DNA of 64,000 nt from Herbaspirillum chlorophenolicum (lineage in GTDB: Bacteria > Pseudomonadota > Gammaproteobacteria > Burkholderiales > Burkholderiaceae_D), in NCBI RefSeq assembly GCF_001189955.1, contig NZ_LFLT01000023.1, forward strand, positions 1 through 64,000, given 5' to 3'. Position 1 is the stretch's first letter; every line of letters starts with the position of its first letter. Shown here piece after piece: positions 29,311 to 38,379 of the stretch. Under the pieces are notes generated by a model. That model was not told the origin of the DNA. It made no database searches and saw only the letters and a program-made list of their open reading frames with translations. A program made the position numbers and the translations under genes.

Positions 29311-30984
29311 TTAGTCTGAAGCGTTGAGCGAGCCCAGGAGCCAGGTTTCGGCCATGTCGATCTGGTTGATCAGCATCAGGAATGTTTCGTCGTTGATGCG
29401 TTGCTCGGCGCGCAGGTAGTGGATTTCCATGCGCTCGGCGCGAATCGCCTCCAGCCGCAGTTCGCGTTCGAACTGCTTGAAACGGTTGGCGGCGCGATGG
29501 GTTTCTTCCGAATCGCTCTCGGCATTCATGCGCATGCGGTAGGTCGCCAGCAGGCTGCCGCTGACTTCCGTCAGCAAGGCCAGGTCGGACTCGTCCAGGC
29601 CGTGGCCGATGCGCTCCTGGGCTTCCTCGATGCGGCGCACTGCCGCTTCCGACAGGCGCATGCGCGCATTCATTTCTTCCGTGCGGCGGCGCTTGGCCTC
29701 GGCATCCAGTTGCAGGTCCTTCAGCATCCACGGCAGCAGGAAGCTGCCGAACAGCAGCGAGCACACGATCACGCCGGTGGCCAGGAAGATCAGCAGGTCG
29801 CGCGCCGGGAAGGGGGTATGTTCCTTGAGCAGCAGCGGGATCGACATCACGCCGGCCAGCGTGATAGCGCCGCGCACGCCCGACAGCGCGGTGATGCCGA
29901 TCAGGCGCAGGTCGAACTTGCGGTTGCGCCCGCTCTGGCCGCGCACTGCGTTGGCGAAGCGGCGCATGCGCAGGTTGATCCACACCCAGATGAAGCGCAG
30001 CACGATCAGCGCCACGGTGATGGCGAGGATGTAGGCGAACAGGTGCCACACCGGGACATCGCCGGCAGTCTTGGCATCGGCATGGGCGAGGCTGACGATG
30101 CCCGGCAATTGCAGGCCCAGCAACAGGAACGACATGCCGTTGAACACGAACTCCATCATCGTCATGATGCTGCGGCCCTGCATGCGGGTCGCGGCCGATT
30201 CGCCGCCGGCGGTTTCGATGTAGGGCATCAGCATGCCCGCCGAGACCGCCGCCAGGATGCCGGACAGGCCGAAGTGTTCGGCGAAGATATAGGCGGTGAA
30301 GGGGATCAGGATCAGCAGCACCACCTGGATGCCGGGTTCGTCGCCGGCCCATTCGATGATCTTGCGGCGTACCAGGCCGAAACCCCAGGCGACGATCAGG
30401 CCGACGGCAATGCCGCCCACCGAGATCAGGACGAAACTCAGGCTGGCATCCAGGAGCGAGAAGGTCCCGGTCACTACCGCTGCGATGGCGAACTTGAATG
30501 CCACCAGGCCGGACGCGTCGTTCATCAGCGCCTCGCCTTCCAGCACGTGCTGCATCGAGGCTGGCAAGCGGCCCTTGCCGATGATGGACGACACCGCCAC
30601 CGCGTCGGTGGGCGAGAGCACCGCAGCCAGCGCGAAGGCCGAGGGCAGGGAGATCACCGGGATCATCCAGTGGATGAAGTAGCCCACGCCGACTACCGTG
30701 AACAAAACCAGGCCCAGGGCCAGCGCCAGGATAGGTTGCGCCAGGCGGAAGAATTCGCGCTTGGGCATGCGCCAGCCGTCGGTAAACAGCAGCGGCGGGA
30801 TGAACAGCAGCAAGAACAGTTCCGGGTCGAAACTGATCTTCAAGCCGAACAGCGGCAACGCCAGCACGGCGCCCAGGCCGATCTGGAACAACGGCAGCGG
30901 CAGTTTGAAGGGGACCAGGCGCGCTGCCACGCCGGAGACGGCAACGGCGAGCAGCAGGATCAGAACGGTGAAGACAATTTCCAT
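29311..30984 (-). CDS. Na+/H+ antiporter, CPA1 family (YjcE-like)
   Basis: Monovalent cation:proton antiporter of the inner membrane, 557 residues. About twelve membrane segments fill residues 1-410. Key sites: SPTDAVAVSSI and EGEALMNDASGLVAFK, the latter with the Asn-Asp cation-binding pair. Residues ~415-557 are a charged helical cytoplasmic tail, as in bacterial CPA1 proteins. Likely role is pH and Na+ homeostasis. It stands alone, convergent to the small coiled-coil gene and divergent from the aldo/keto reductase. Confidence 0.9.
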   Translation of the reverse strand: MEIVFTVLILLLAVAVSGVAARLVPFKLPLPLFQIGLGAVLALPLFGLKISFDPELFLLLFIPPLLFTDGWRMPKREFFRLAQPILALALGLVLFTVVGVGYFIHWMIPVISLPSAFALAAVLSPTDAVAVSSIIGKGRLPASMQHVLEGEALMNDASGLVAFKFAIAAVVTGTFSLLDASLSFVLISVGGIAVGLIVAWGFGLVRRKIIEWAGDEPGIQVVLLILIPFTAYIFAEHFGLSGILAAVSAGMLMPYIETAGGESAATRMQGRSIMTMMEFVFNGMSFLLLGLQLPGIVSLAHADAKTAGDVPVWHLFAYILAITVALIVLRFIWVWINLRMRRFANAVRGQSGRNRKFDLRLIGITALSGVRGAITLAGVMSIPLLLKEHTPFPARDLLIFLATGVIVCSLLFGSFLLPWMLKDLQLDAEAKRRRTEEMNARMRLSEAAVRRIEEAQERIGHGLDESDLALLTEVSGSLLATYRMRMNAESDSEETHRAANRFKQFERELRLEAIRAERMEIHYLRAEQRINDETFLMLINQIDMAETWLLGSLNASD

Positions 30985-31193
30985 TATTGCGGGTGGTGTT
31001 GGTGTTATTGGCGTGCGTCCATCGGTGGCATGGGGGCCAACCGATTCTTTCGCTGCTAAGTCGCAAGTATAGAAGACGTGGGGCCCAAGCAGATATTGCA
31101 GTCGAGGAATAAAATTGCAGGATCAGTTTTTCCTTCCATCCACTGGCGGCGCCTCATGGACAAGCGTGCCGCATGCACAACAAGGAGAGCTTC

Positions 31194-32147
31194 ATGCAGC
31201 ACCGCAAGCTGGGCAAATCCGATATCGCCGTCGCGCCGCTGGCCTTCGGCGGCAACGTCTTCGGCTGGAGTATCGACGAGAAGACATCCTTTTCTATCCT
31301 CGACAAGTTCGTCGAATCGGGCCTGAACCTGATCGACACCGCCGACGTCTACTCGCGCTGGGTGCCGGGCAACAAGGGCGGCGAATCCGAGACCATCATC
31401 GGCAAGTGGCTGGCCCAGGGCAGCCGGCGCGACAAGGTGGTGATCGCCACCAAGGTCGGCAAGGACATGGGCGAGGGCCGTATCGGCTTGAAGAAGGACT
31501 ACATCCTGCGTGCAGTGGAAGATTCGCTGCGCCGCCTGCAGACCGATTACATCGACCTTTACCAATCGCACGACGACGACAGGTCGACGCCTTTCGAAGA
31601 AACCCTGGATGCCTACGGCACGCTGGTCAAGCAGGGCAAGGTGCGCATCATCGGCGCATCGAACCATGACGCCAGGCGGCTGGCCGAGGCGCGCGAGGTG
31701 GGGGAGCGGCTGGGATTGCCGCTGTACCAGACGCTGCAGCCGGAATACAGCCTGATCGAACGCGCCGCATTCGAGACGGAGCTGGAACCGTATTGCCTCA
31801 AGCATGGCGTGGGCGTGATTGGTTTCTATTCGCTGGCCAGCGGCTTTTTGAGCGGCAAGTACCGTTCCGAAGCCGATCTCGGCAAGAGCGCCGCGCGCGG
31901 TGGCCGCGTGAAGGGATATCTCAATGAGCGCGGCCTGAAGATCCTCGGTGCGCTCGATACGGTGGCGCAGCGCCAGTCCAGCACGCCGGCATCGGTCGCG
32001 CTGGCGTGGCTGATCGCCCGCCCCAGCGTGACGGCGCCGATTGCCAGCGCAACCTCGCTGCAGCAGCTGGATGCGCTGGTGGAGGCGACGCAATTGACGT
32101 TGCCGGCCGAGGATATTGCATTGCTGGATCAGGCCAGCGCGTACTGA
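31194..32147 (+). CDS. Aldo/keto reductase
   Basis: NADPH-dependent (beta/alpha)8-barrel oxidoreductase, 317 residues. The catalytic tetrad is readable: Asp and Tyr in NLIDTADVYSRW, Lys in VIATKVG, His in YQSHDDD. The ATG at 31194 has AAGGAG 6-7 bp upstream; an upstream ATG at 31173 would add seven residues without a ribosome site. It resembles the general-stress/YajO-like branch. Substrate unknown; no operon partner. Confidence 0.88.
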   Translation: MQHRKLGKSDIAVAPLAFGGNVFGWSIDEKTSFSILDKFVESGLNLIDTADVYSRWVPGNKGGESETIIGKWLAQGSRRDKVVIATKVGKDMGEGRIGLKKDYILRAVEDSLRRLQTDYIDLYQSHDDDRSTPFEETLDAYGTLVKQGKVRIIGASNHDARRLAEAREVGERLGLPLYQTLQPEYSLIERAAFETELEPYCLKHGVGVIGFYSLASGFLSGKYRSEADLGKSAARGGRVKGYLNERGLKILGALDTVAQRQSSTPASVALAWLIARPSVTAPIASATSLQQLDALVEATQLTLPAEDIALLDQASAY

Positions 32148-32153
32148 TCCGTT

Positions 32154-32173
32154 GTCCTGACGAAAGTCAGGAC
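32154..32173. terminator. Hairpin between convergent genes
   Basis: GTCCTGAC and GTCAGGAC close a GAAA tetraloop. It is stable but lacks a T-run, and lies between the stops of the aldo/keto reductase and LysR genes. Confidence 0.4.
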
Positions 32174-32201
32174 CCCGCCGGAATGTGGGCGTAAGAGGCT
32201 T

Positions 32202-33125
32202 TCAGCCCCGGGGTGAAATATCAGCCAGTTCGCGCGCAATGAAATCGACAAAGCTGCGGATGCGGTTGGACATCTGGTGCCGCTGCGAATACACCGCGAA
32301 GATGTCGGCGTTGGGCGTTTGCCAGCCCGGCAGCACCTGCACCAGGCGGCCGTCTTCCAGATAGGGGCGGATGTCCCACTCGGCGCGCATCAGGATGCCG
32401 TGGCCATCGAGCGCCCATTTCACGGCGATCTCGCCGTCGTTGGTGGTGAGGTTGCCGCGTATCTTCACCGTCTCGGTCTTGCGCGCCGTACCTGAGCCGG
32501 AAGAAAGCCGCCACACGCCATAGGCTTCGTCGCCCTGGCGGATGCCCACGCAGTTGTGTTTGGTCAGGTCGTGCGGCGTAATCGGCATACCGCGTTTCTT
32601 GAGATAGTCCGGCGTAGCGCACAGCAGGCGCGCATTGGCCGCCAGCCGGCGCGCCACCACGCGCGTGTCGGGCGGCTCGCCGAAGCGGATGCAGACATCG
32701 AAACTGTCGTCGGTCAGCGGCGGCGGCATCACGGAAAGTTGCAACTGCACCGACACCTGCGGATGCTCGCCGACGAACTTCGAAATCACCGGCGCCACGT
32801 GGCTGCGCCCGAAGCCCAGCGTGGCGTTGACCCGCAACAGGCCCTCCGGGCGACGCTTGGAGCTGCCCAGCAGCTCGGACAATTCATCGATCTCATCCAG
32901 GATGCGGCGCGCATGCTCCAGATAGAGCTCGCCCTCGGGCGTGAGCATCATCCGGCGCGTGGTGCGGTTGACCAGCGGCACGCCGGCACGGCTTTCCATC
33001 TGCGCCAGGTGCTTGCTGACCGCCGCCGTGGTCAGCCCCATTTCCCGCGCCGCGGCCGACAGGCTGCCGGCCATGGCCAGCACGGAGAAGAAGCGCAGGT
33101 CGGCAGGGAGGACGGTATCCTGCAT
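32202..33125 (-). CDS. LysR-family transcriptional regulator (tartrate locus)
   Basis: 307 residues with an N-terminal winged helix (FFSVLAMAGSLSAAAREMGLTTAAVSKHLAQME) and a periplasmic-binding-protein-like effector domain. It is transcribed divergently from the tartrate dehydrogenase gene, 110 bp apart, with an AT-rich palindrome between them. By the usual LysR rule it activates the dehydrogenase-transporter unit in response to the substrate and represses itself. Confidence 0.9.
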   Translation of the reverse strand: MQDTVLPADLRFFSVLAMAGSLSAAAREMGLTTAAVSKHLAQMESRAGVPLVNRTTRRMMLTPEGELYLEHARRILDEIDELSELLGSSKRRPEGLLRVNATLGFGRSHVAPVISKFVGEHPQVSVQLQLSVMPPPLTDDSFDVCIRFGEPPDTRVVARRLAANARLLCATPDYLKKRGMPITPHDLTKHNCVGIRQGDEAYGVWRLSSGSGTARKTETVKIRGNLTTNDGEIAVKWALDGHGILMRAEWDIRPYLEDGRLVQVLPGWQTPNADIFAVYSQRHQMSNRIRSFVDFIARELADISPRG

Positions 33126-33133
33126 GAGCTTAT

Positions 33134-33146
33134 CTTTAATTTAAAG
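33134..33146. promoter_or_regulatory. Candidate LysR operator
   Basis: CTTTAA-T-TTAAAG, a perfect dyad containing a T-N11-A-type core, immediately upstream of the LysR start and in the divergent gap to the tartrate dehydrogenase gene. A related CTTTAAG follows at about 33156. Confidence 0.45.
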
Positions 33147-33235
33147 TTAAGAATGCTTTAAGTATAGCGTCGGTTCTTAGTAATCAATGTCGATACAGTA
33201 CCGGTCACCAACACATTTTTCGAAAGGCCGGAGAC

Positions 33236-34327
33236 ATGAAGACATATCGCATCGCAACCATCCCGGGCGATGGCATCGGCAAGGAAGTGATTCCCGCCGG
33301 CCGCAAGGTGCTGGAAGCGCTGGCCGCCACCAGCAGCAAGTTCGCCTTCGAATTCGAAGACTTGGACTGGGGTGGCGACTACTACCGCAAGACCGGCGCC
33401 ATGATGCCGGCCGACGGCCTGGACGCGTTGCGCGGCAAGGATGCCATCCTGTTCGGTTCGGCCGGCGACCCGCACATCCCCGACCACATCACGCTGTGGG
33501 GCCTGCGCCTGAAAATCTGCCAGGGTTTCGACCAGTACGCCAACGTGCGCCCGACGCGCATCCTGCCCGGCATCGATGCGCCGCTCAAGCGCTGCAAGCA
33601 GGAAGATTTGAATTGGGTCATCGTGCGCGAAAACTCCGAAGGCGAATACGCCGGCGTCGGCGGCCGCGTGCACCAGGGGCATCCGATCGAAGCCGCAACC
33701 GACGTCTCGATGATGACCCGCGCCGGGGTCGAGCGCATCATGCGCTTCGCCTTCAAGCTGGCGCAGTCGCGTCCGCGCAAGCTCCTGACCGTGGTCACCA
33801 AGAGCAACGCCCAGCGCCATGCGATGGTGATGTGGGACGAGATCGCGCTGCAGATTGCCAAGGAGTTCCCGGACGTGAAGTGGGACAAGGAGCTGGTCGA
33901 CGCCGCCACCGCGCGCATGGTCAACCGTCCCGCCACGCTGGACACCATCGTGGCTACCAACCTGCACGCCGACATCCTGTCCGACCTGGCCGCTGCACTG
34001 GCCGGCAGCCTGGGCATCGCGCCCACCGGCAATATCGATCCCGAGCGCCGCTATCCATCGATGTTCGAACCGATCCACGGCTCGGCCTTCGACATCATGG
34101 GCAAAGGGCTGGCCAATCCGGTCGGCACCTTCTGGTCGGTGGTGATGCTGCTGGAACACCTGGGCGAGCATGAGGCTGCAGCACAGGTCATGCAGGCGGT
34201 CGAGGTGGTCACCGCCGATCCGGCGCTGCACACCGGCGATCTCGGCGGCAAGGCTACGACGGTGCAGGTGACCGAGGCCGTGTGCGCCTTTGTCACCAAG
34301 GCCACGCAAGTGCAACGGGCGGCCTGA
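33236..34327 (+). CDS. ttuC: Tartrate dehydrogenase / decarboxylase (D-malate dehydrogenase family)
   Basis: NAD- and metal-dependent beta-decarboxylating dehydrogenase, 363 residues, expected to oxidise tartrate, D-malate or 3-isopropylmalate-like acids. Family sites: IPGDGIGKEV at the N-terminus, the substrate Arg residues in YANVRPTR, the catalytic Tyr in SEGEYAGVGG, VVTKSNAQRH with the catalytic Lys, the metal-binding Asp residues in NLHADILSDLAA, and the NAD site EPIHGSAFDI. True LeuB-type enzymes differ around HITLWGLRLKICQGFDQYANV, which is typical for TtuC. Divergent LysR gene and downstream MFS gene complete a tartrate module. Confidence 0.88.
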   Translation: MKTYRIATIPGDGIGKEVIPAGRKVLEALAATSSKFAFEFEDLDWGGDYYRKTGAMMPADGLDALRGKDAILFGSAGDPHIPDHITLWGLRLKICQGFDQYANVRPTRILPGIDAPLKRCKQEDLNWVIVRENSEGEYAGVGGRVHQGHPIEAATDVSMMTRAGVERIMRFAFKLAQSRPRKLLTVVTKSNAQRHAMVMWDEIALQIAKEFPDVKWDKELVDAATARMVNRPATLDTIVATNLHADILSDLAAALAGSLGIAPTGNIDPERRYPSMFEPIHGSAFDIMGKGLANPVGTFWSVVMLLEHLGEHEAAAQVMQAVEVVTADPALHTGDLGGKATTVQVTEAVCAFVTKATQVQRAA

Positions 34328-34476
34328 ACCTGAACCGGCGGCCCGCGCGGCCGCCACTTCTTCCGTGTGTACTGAACGTCAGTGCCGCAAGGCACTGCGG
34401 GGGAAGCTGTTTGCGCATTCCAACAAAAATCCAAGACGGGGCCGCGAACCCCGCCACCCTCTCCAAGGAGGAGACA

Positions 34477-35787
34477 ATGAAAAACGATATCGAAACACGC
34501 GTATCCCGCAAACTCATGTGGCGCATCATTCCCTTCGTGATGCTGCTGTATTTCATCAGCTTCCTCGACCGCGTCAACGTCGGCTTCGCCGCCATCACGA
34601 TGAACAAGGCGCTGGGCCTGTCGCCGACTGCCTTCGGCCTGGGCGGCGGGCTGTTCTTCATCGGCTACTTCCTGTTCGAGGTGCCGTCCAACCTGATCTT
34701 GCACAAGGTCGGCGCGCGCATCTGGATCGCCCGCGTGATGGTGACCTGGGGCCTGATCTCGGCCATCTCGGCGTTCGCGGTCGGCCCCAACAGCTTCTAT
34801 GTGCTGCGCTTTTTGCTGGGCGTGGCTGAAGCCGGTTTCTTCCCCGGCATCATCCTTTACCTCTCGCTATGGTTCCCGGCCAAGCAGCGCGCGGTAGCGG
34901 CCGCCTGGTTCATGGCCGCCGCGCCGATCTCGGTGGCGCTGGGTTCGCCCTTGTCGGGCGCCATCATGCAGATGCCCTCCGTGTTCGGCCTGGCCGACTG
35001 GCAGATGCTCTACATCATCGAGGCGGCGCCGGCGGTGATCCTCGGCTTCGTGGTGCTGAAATTCCTTACCGACAAGCCGGAGCAGGCCAAGTGGCTGGAC
35101 GACGATGAGCGCGAATGGCTGGTGGCGCGCCTGAAGTCCGAGGCGGATGCGAAGAAGGGCGGCCACGGCCATACCGCCAGTGCCTGGCGTGCGTTGAAGG
35201 ACATGCGCGTGCTGACCCTGGCATTGATCTACTTCGGCACTTCCGCCGGTCTCTACACACTGGGCCTGTGGGCGCCGCTGATGATCCGCGAATTCGGTTT
35301 CACGCCGTTCCAGACCGGCCTCCTGACCGGCGTGCCGAGCGTGGTGGCGGTGGTCGCGATGGTGCTGTGGGCGCGTCACTCCGACCGCCGTGGCGAGCGT
35401 ACCTGGCACGTGGTGATTCCCTGTGTGCTGGCCTGCGTGGGCTTCCTGCTGGCCGGCAACGCCACCACTGCGTTGTTCGTGGTGCTGTCGCTGGTGGTGG
35501 TGAACGTGGGCATCAGCTCGGCCAAGGCGCCGCTGTGGGCCATGCCAAGCACCTTTCTCTCCGGCGCCGGTGCAGCGGCGGGCATTGCGATGATCAATTC
35601 GCTGGGCAACCTGGGCGGTTTCGTCGGCCCGTTTGCCATCGGCTGGCTGAAGAGCGTGACGGGCGGCTACACCGCCGGCCTGTACGTGGTGGCGGGCACA
35701 TTGGCGATTTCGGCAATCGTGACGCTGATGCTGAGCCGCCAGACGTGCCTGCATGCCGGCGTAGCCAAGCCCAGTCATGGCGGTTGA
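34477..35787 (+). CDS. MFS transporter, probable tartrate/dicarboxylate uptake (ACS family)
   Basis: Twelve-segment major facilitator of the anion:cation symporter branch, 436 residues. Hallmarks: SFLDRVNVGFAAITMN after the first segment and FEVPSNLILHKVGAR between segments 2 and 3, typical of tartrate, glucarate and phthalate carriers. The frame is open back to 34282, but the ATG at 34477 follows AAGGAGGAG and matches the family N-terminus. Cotranscription with the dehydrogenase 150 bp upstream is likely and gives the substrate hint. Confidence 0.88.
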   Translation: MKNDIETRVSRKLMWRIIPFVMLLYFISFLDRVNVGFAAITMNKALGLSPTAFGLGGGLFFIGYFLFEVPSNLILHKVGARIWIARVMVTWGLISAISAFAVGPNSFYVLRFLLGVAEAGFFPGIILYLSLWFPAKQRAVAAAWFMAAAPISVALGSPLSGAIMQMPSVFGLADWQMLYIIEAAPAVILGFVVLKFLTDKPEQAKWLDDDEREWLVARLKSEADAKKGGHGHTASAWRALKDMRVLTLALIYFGTSAGLYTLGLWAPLMIREFGFTPFQTGLLTGVPSVVAVVAMVLWARHSDRRGERTWHVVIPCVLACVGFLLAGNATTALFVVLSLVVVNVGISSAKAPLWAMPSTFLSGAGAAAGIAMINSLGNLGGFVGPFAIGWLKSVTGGYTAGLYVVAGTLAISAIVTLMLSRQTCLHAGVAKPSHGG

Positions 35788-35851
35788 GGAGGCGAGCATG
35801 CAAGAAGGAAAGTGGCATTGGATGTTCTGATACGGATGAGTTGTTTCGAAG

Positions 35852-35873
35852 CGGGCCTGCGGGCCCGTTTCGT
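35852..35873 (+). terminator. Probable terminator of the tartrate unit
   Basis: CGGGCC (35852-35857) pairs with GGCCCG (35862-35867) around a TGCG loop, followed by TTTCGTT. It is a short stem with a broken T-run, 65 bp after the MFS stop. Confidence 0.55.
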
Positions 35874-36042
35874 TCAGGTTTGTTCTGCAGTGCAGCAGAA
35901 ATTCTCATGGCTTGACACTTCACCGCCGGGTACCTATCCTCCACAGCCATTGGTCTTACCTTTCCCGGCATAGCCGGCGGCCAGCAAGGCATTGCCTCCA
36001 TGGCAATGATTCATCCGACCCTTAGGCGCTCACTCCGACAGT

Positions 36043-36762
36043 ATGTCTTTTGATCCCATCGTCCAGAAGTCCATTTCCGAGCAAGTCGCACAGCGCTTGC
36101 TGACCATGATCCGCAGCGGCCTGCTGAAACCCGACCAGCAGCTGCCGCCCGAGCGCGAACTGGCCGCCATGCTGGGCGTGGGACGCCCGGCCGTGCGCGA
36201 GGCGATCCGCGGCCTGGCGCTACTGGGCCTGTTGCGCATCCGCCAGGGGGAGGGCACCTTCGTCAGTTCGCTGGAAACGCGTGAGCTGCTGGAGCCGTTG
36301 GAGATGATCATCGACCTCAACGCCGGCACGCTTGAAGCGCTGTTCGACGCGCGCCTGATCATCGAAACCGGCGTGGCCGCACTGGCCGCCACCCACATCG
36401 GCGAGGCCGAACTGGCGCACCTGGTGCGCAACGTGGAAGACGAAGCGCGTCTGTTGTCCGACCCGGCCGCCTTCGCCGCCGCCGATGTCGAATTCCACGA
36501 AGCCATTATCGAAGCCTGCGACAACCCATTCCTGCAAAGCATCGCCGGCAGCCTCTACATGCTGGGCAAGAAGAGCCGCACCATCACCTCGCGCATCCCG
36601 GCCACGCTGGAGCGCAGCCTGCAGGACCACCGCGAGATCCTCGATGCGCTCAAGGCGCGCGATCCGCAGAAGGCCTCCGATGCCATGCGCAACCATCTGA
36701 TTCACGTACGCGACGCTTACCGCGGCGCGGCGCGCAACAAGGACGAATCGGTACACGATTAA
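36043..36762 (+). CDS. FadR-subfamily GntR transcriptional regulator
   Basis: 239 residues, normal FadR length. The winged helix spans about 10-75 (LPPERELAAMLGVGRPAVREAIRGLALLG), the FCD domain about 95-230 (EFHEAIIEACDNPFLQSI, LQDHREILDALKARD, MRNHLIHV with metal-type His). It starts with ATG at 36043 without a strong ribosome site. The SDR gene 197 bp downstream in the same direction is the likely target. I saw no TGGTNNNACCA palindrome near it. Confidence 0.9.
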   Translation: MSFDPIVQKSISEQVAQRLLTMIRSGLLKPDQQLPPERELAAMLGVGRPAVREAIRGLALLGLLRIRQGEGTFVSSLETRELLEPLEMIIDLNAGTLEALFDARLIIETGVAALAATHIGEAELAHLVRNVEDEARLLSDPAAFAAADVEFHEAIIEACDNPFLQSIAGSLYMLGKKSRTITSRIPATLERSLQDHREILDALKARDPQKASDAMRNHLIHVRDAYRGAARNKDESVHD

Positions 36763-36959
36763 GACCACTCAAGCATGACGCGCCGCCGTTGCCGCTCCCA
36801 TGCGGCTCTCCACAACGGCGGCGTTGGCAGCACCGTCGCGGCGCCATGCCTGCGATGCCCGATACAGAACAAGCGATACCGGCAGGGCGCAGGGCCGCCC
36901 AATCCCATAAGCCGGAGCATGAACGATCAATCACCGTTTAATTTTCACAGGAGAACAGC

Positions 36960-37721
36960 ATGCTAGATCTGGCTGGAAAAGTCGTCTTCATAAGCGGCGC
37001 GAGCACCGGCATCGGCGCCGCCGCAGCCCGCGCTTTCGGCGCGCGCGGCGCACACGTCATCGTCCACTACAACAGCTCGGCAAAGGAAGCTGAACTGGTT
37101 GCCGCCGACGTGCGCGAAACCGGCAGCAAAGCCATCACCATCGGCGCTGATGTGCGCGACAGCAACGCCATCAACCAGGCAATCGCCAGCGCAGTCGAGC
37201 AGCTCGGCCGCATCGACGTGCTGATCAACAACGCCGGCAGCCTGGTCAAGCGCGAGCCGCTCGAAAAGGTCACCGACGAACTGTTCGACGACATCGTCCA
37301 CATCAACGCCCGTTCGGTGGTCGCCTTCACGCGCGCCGTGATCCCGGTCATGCGCCGCCAGGGCGGCGGCAACATCATCAACGTCACCTCGGTCGCGGCC
37401 CGCCACGGCGGCGGCCCGGGCGCGCTGATCTACGCGGCTTCCAAGGGATTTGTCAGCACCATCACGCGCGGCATGGCCAAGGAACTGCTGGCCGACAAGA
37501 TCCGTGTCAACGCGGTGGCGCCGGGCGTGATCATGACGCCGTTCCAGGAACGCTTCACCACGCCGGAGCAGCTGGAAGCGTTCCGCAAGACCATTCCCAT
37601 GGGCCGCATCGGCGATCCGGACGAGTGCAGCGGGGCTTTCCTCTATCTGGCTTCGGAGCAGATGTCGGGGTATGTGACGGGGCAGATCATTGAGGTGAAT
37701 GGGGGGCAGTACATGCCGTGA
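36960..37721 (+). CDS. SDR-family oxidoreductase
   Basis: Classical short-chain dehydrogenase, 253 residues. Cofactor motif GASTGIGAAAA (residues ~14-24), structural NNAGS, catalytic Ser in NVTSVAAR and YAASKG as the YxxxK pair. The C-terminus ends SGYVTGQIIEVNGGQYMP, as in FabG-like 3-oxoacyl or sugar dehydrogenases. CAGGAG lies 6 bp before the ATG. Substrate unknown; regulation by the preceding FadR-type gene is inferred. Confidence 0.9.
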   Translation: MLDLAGKVVFISGASTGIGAAAARAFGARGAHVIVHYNSSAKEAELVAADVRETGSKAITIGADVRDSNAINQAIASAVEQLGRIDVLINNAGSLVKREPLEKVTDELFDDIVHINARSVVAFTRAVIPVMRRQGGGNIINVTSVAARHGGGPGALIYAASKGFVSTITRGMAKELLADKIRVNAVAPGVIMTPFQERFTTPEQLEAFRKTIPMGRIGDPDECSGAFLYLASEQMSGYVTGQIIEVNGGQYMP

Positions 37722-37742
37722 CAGTGCACCGCGTTCGATAGC

Positions 37743-37770
37743 AAAGGGCTGCCTGCGGGCAGCCCTTTTT
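37743..37770 (+). terminator. Rho-independent terminator
   Basis: AAAGGGCTGCC (37743-37753) pairs with GGCAGCCCTTT (37758-37768) around TGCG, with a T5 run. It ends the SDR transcript, 22 bp after its stop. Confidence 0.9.
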
Positions 37771-37863
37771 GCCTCCGGCCTGGCATATCCCTTGCTCAAT
37801 GACGAATCGGGACGCATGAGTCGTCGCCCGCTATTTTCGTCAACCGATTCGAGGAGAGAGCAC

Positions 37864-38307
37864 ATGGACCGCAACCAAGTCACCCAGAAGATCATCACCG
37901 CCAAGGTCAGGAACAAGATGACCTGGGCCCAGATCGCCGAGCGCATCGGCCAGAGCAAGGAGTGGACGACCGCCGCCATGCTCGGCCAGATGACGCTGAC
38001 CGCCAAGCAGGCCGCCGCCGCCCAGGAGCTGTTCGCGCTGACCGACGAGGAAACCCTGTGGCTGCAGATCGTGCCCTACAAGGGTTCGCTGCCCACGCCG
38101 GTGCCGACCGACCCGCTGATCTACCGCTGGTACGAGATCGTCAGCGTCTATGGCAGCACCATCAAGGAGCTGATCCATGAGGAATTCGGCGATGGCATCA
38201 TGAGCGCCATCGACTTCAAGATGGACATCCAGCGCCAGGCCGATCCGAATGGCGATCGCGTCAATGTGATGCTTTCCGGCAAGTTTTTGCCGTACAAAAC
38301 CTATTGA
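37864..38307 (+). CDS. cynS: Cyanate hydratase (cyanase)
   Basis: Cytoplasmic enzyme converting cyanate and bicarbonate to ammonia and carbon dioxide, 147 residues, active as a decamer in known cases. The catalytic Arg, Glu and Ser are R88, E91 and S114, each offset by exactly eight from the E. coli residues. The start is fixed by GAGGAGAG upstream of the ATG at 37864; the frame continues upstream only through the terminator. No cynT (carbonic anhydrase) or cynR is adjacent, so it stands alone. Confidence 0.95.
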   Translation: MDRNQVTQKIITAKVRNKMTWAQIAERIGQSKEWTTAAMLGQMTLTAKQAAAAQELFALTDEETLWLQIVPYKGSLPTPVPTDPLIYRWYEIVSVYGSTIKELIHEEFGDGIMSAIDFKMDIQRQADPNGDRVNVMLSGKFLPYKTY

Positions 38308-38379
38308 GCGCTGTGGCGGAATTGCGAGCGGGCATTTGTACGTCGCAATTCCGGCCGAAGAGGCCCTAGAATAGGGCGC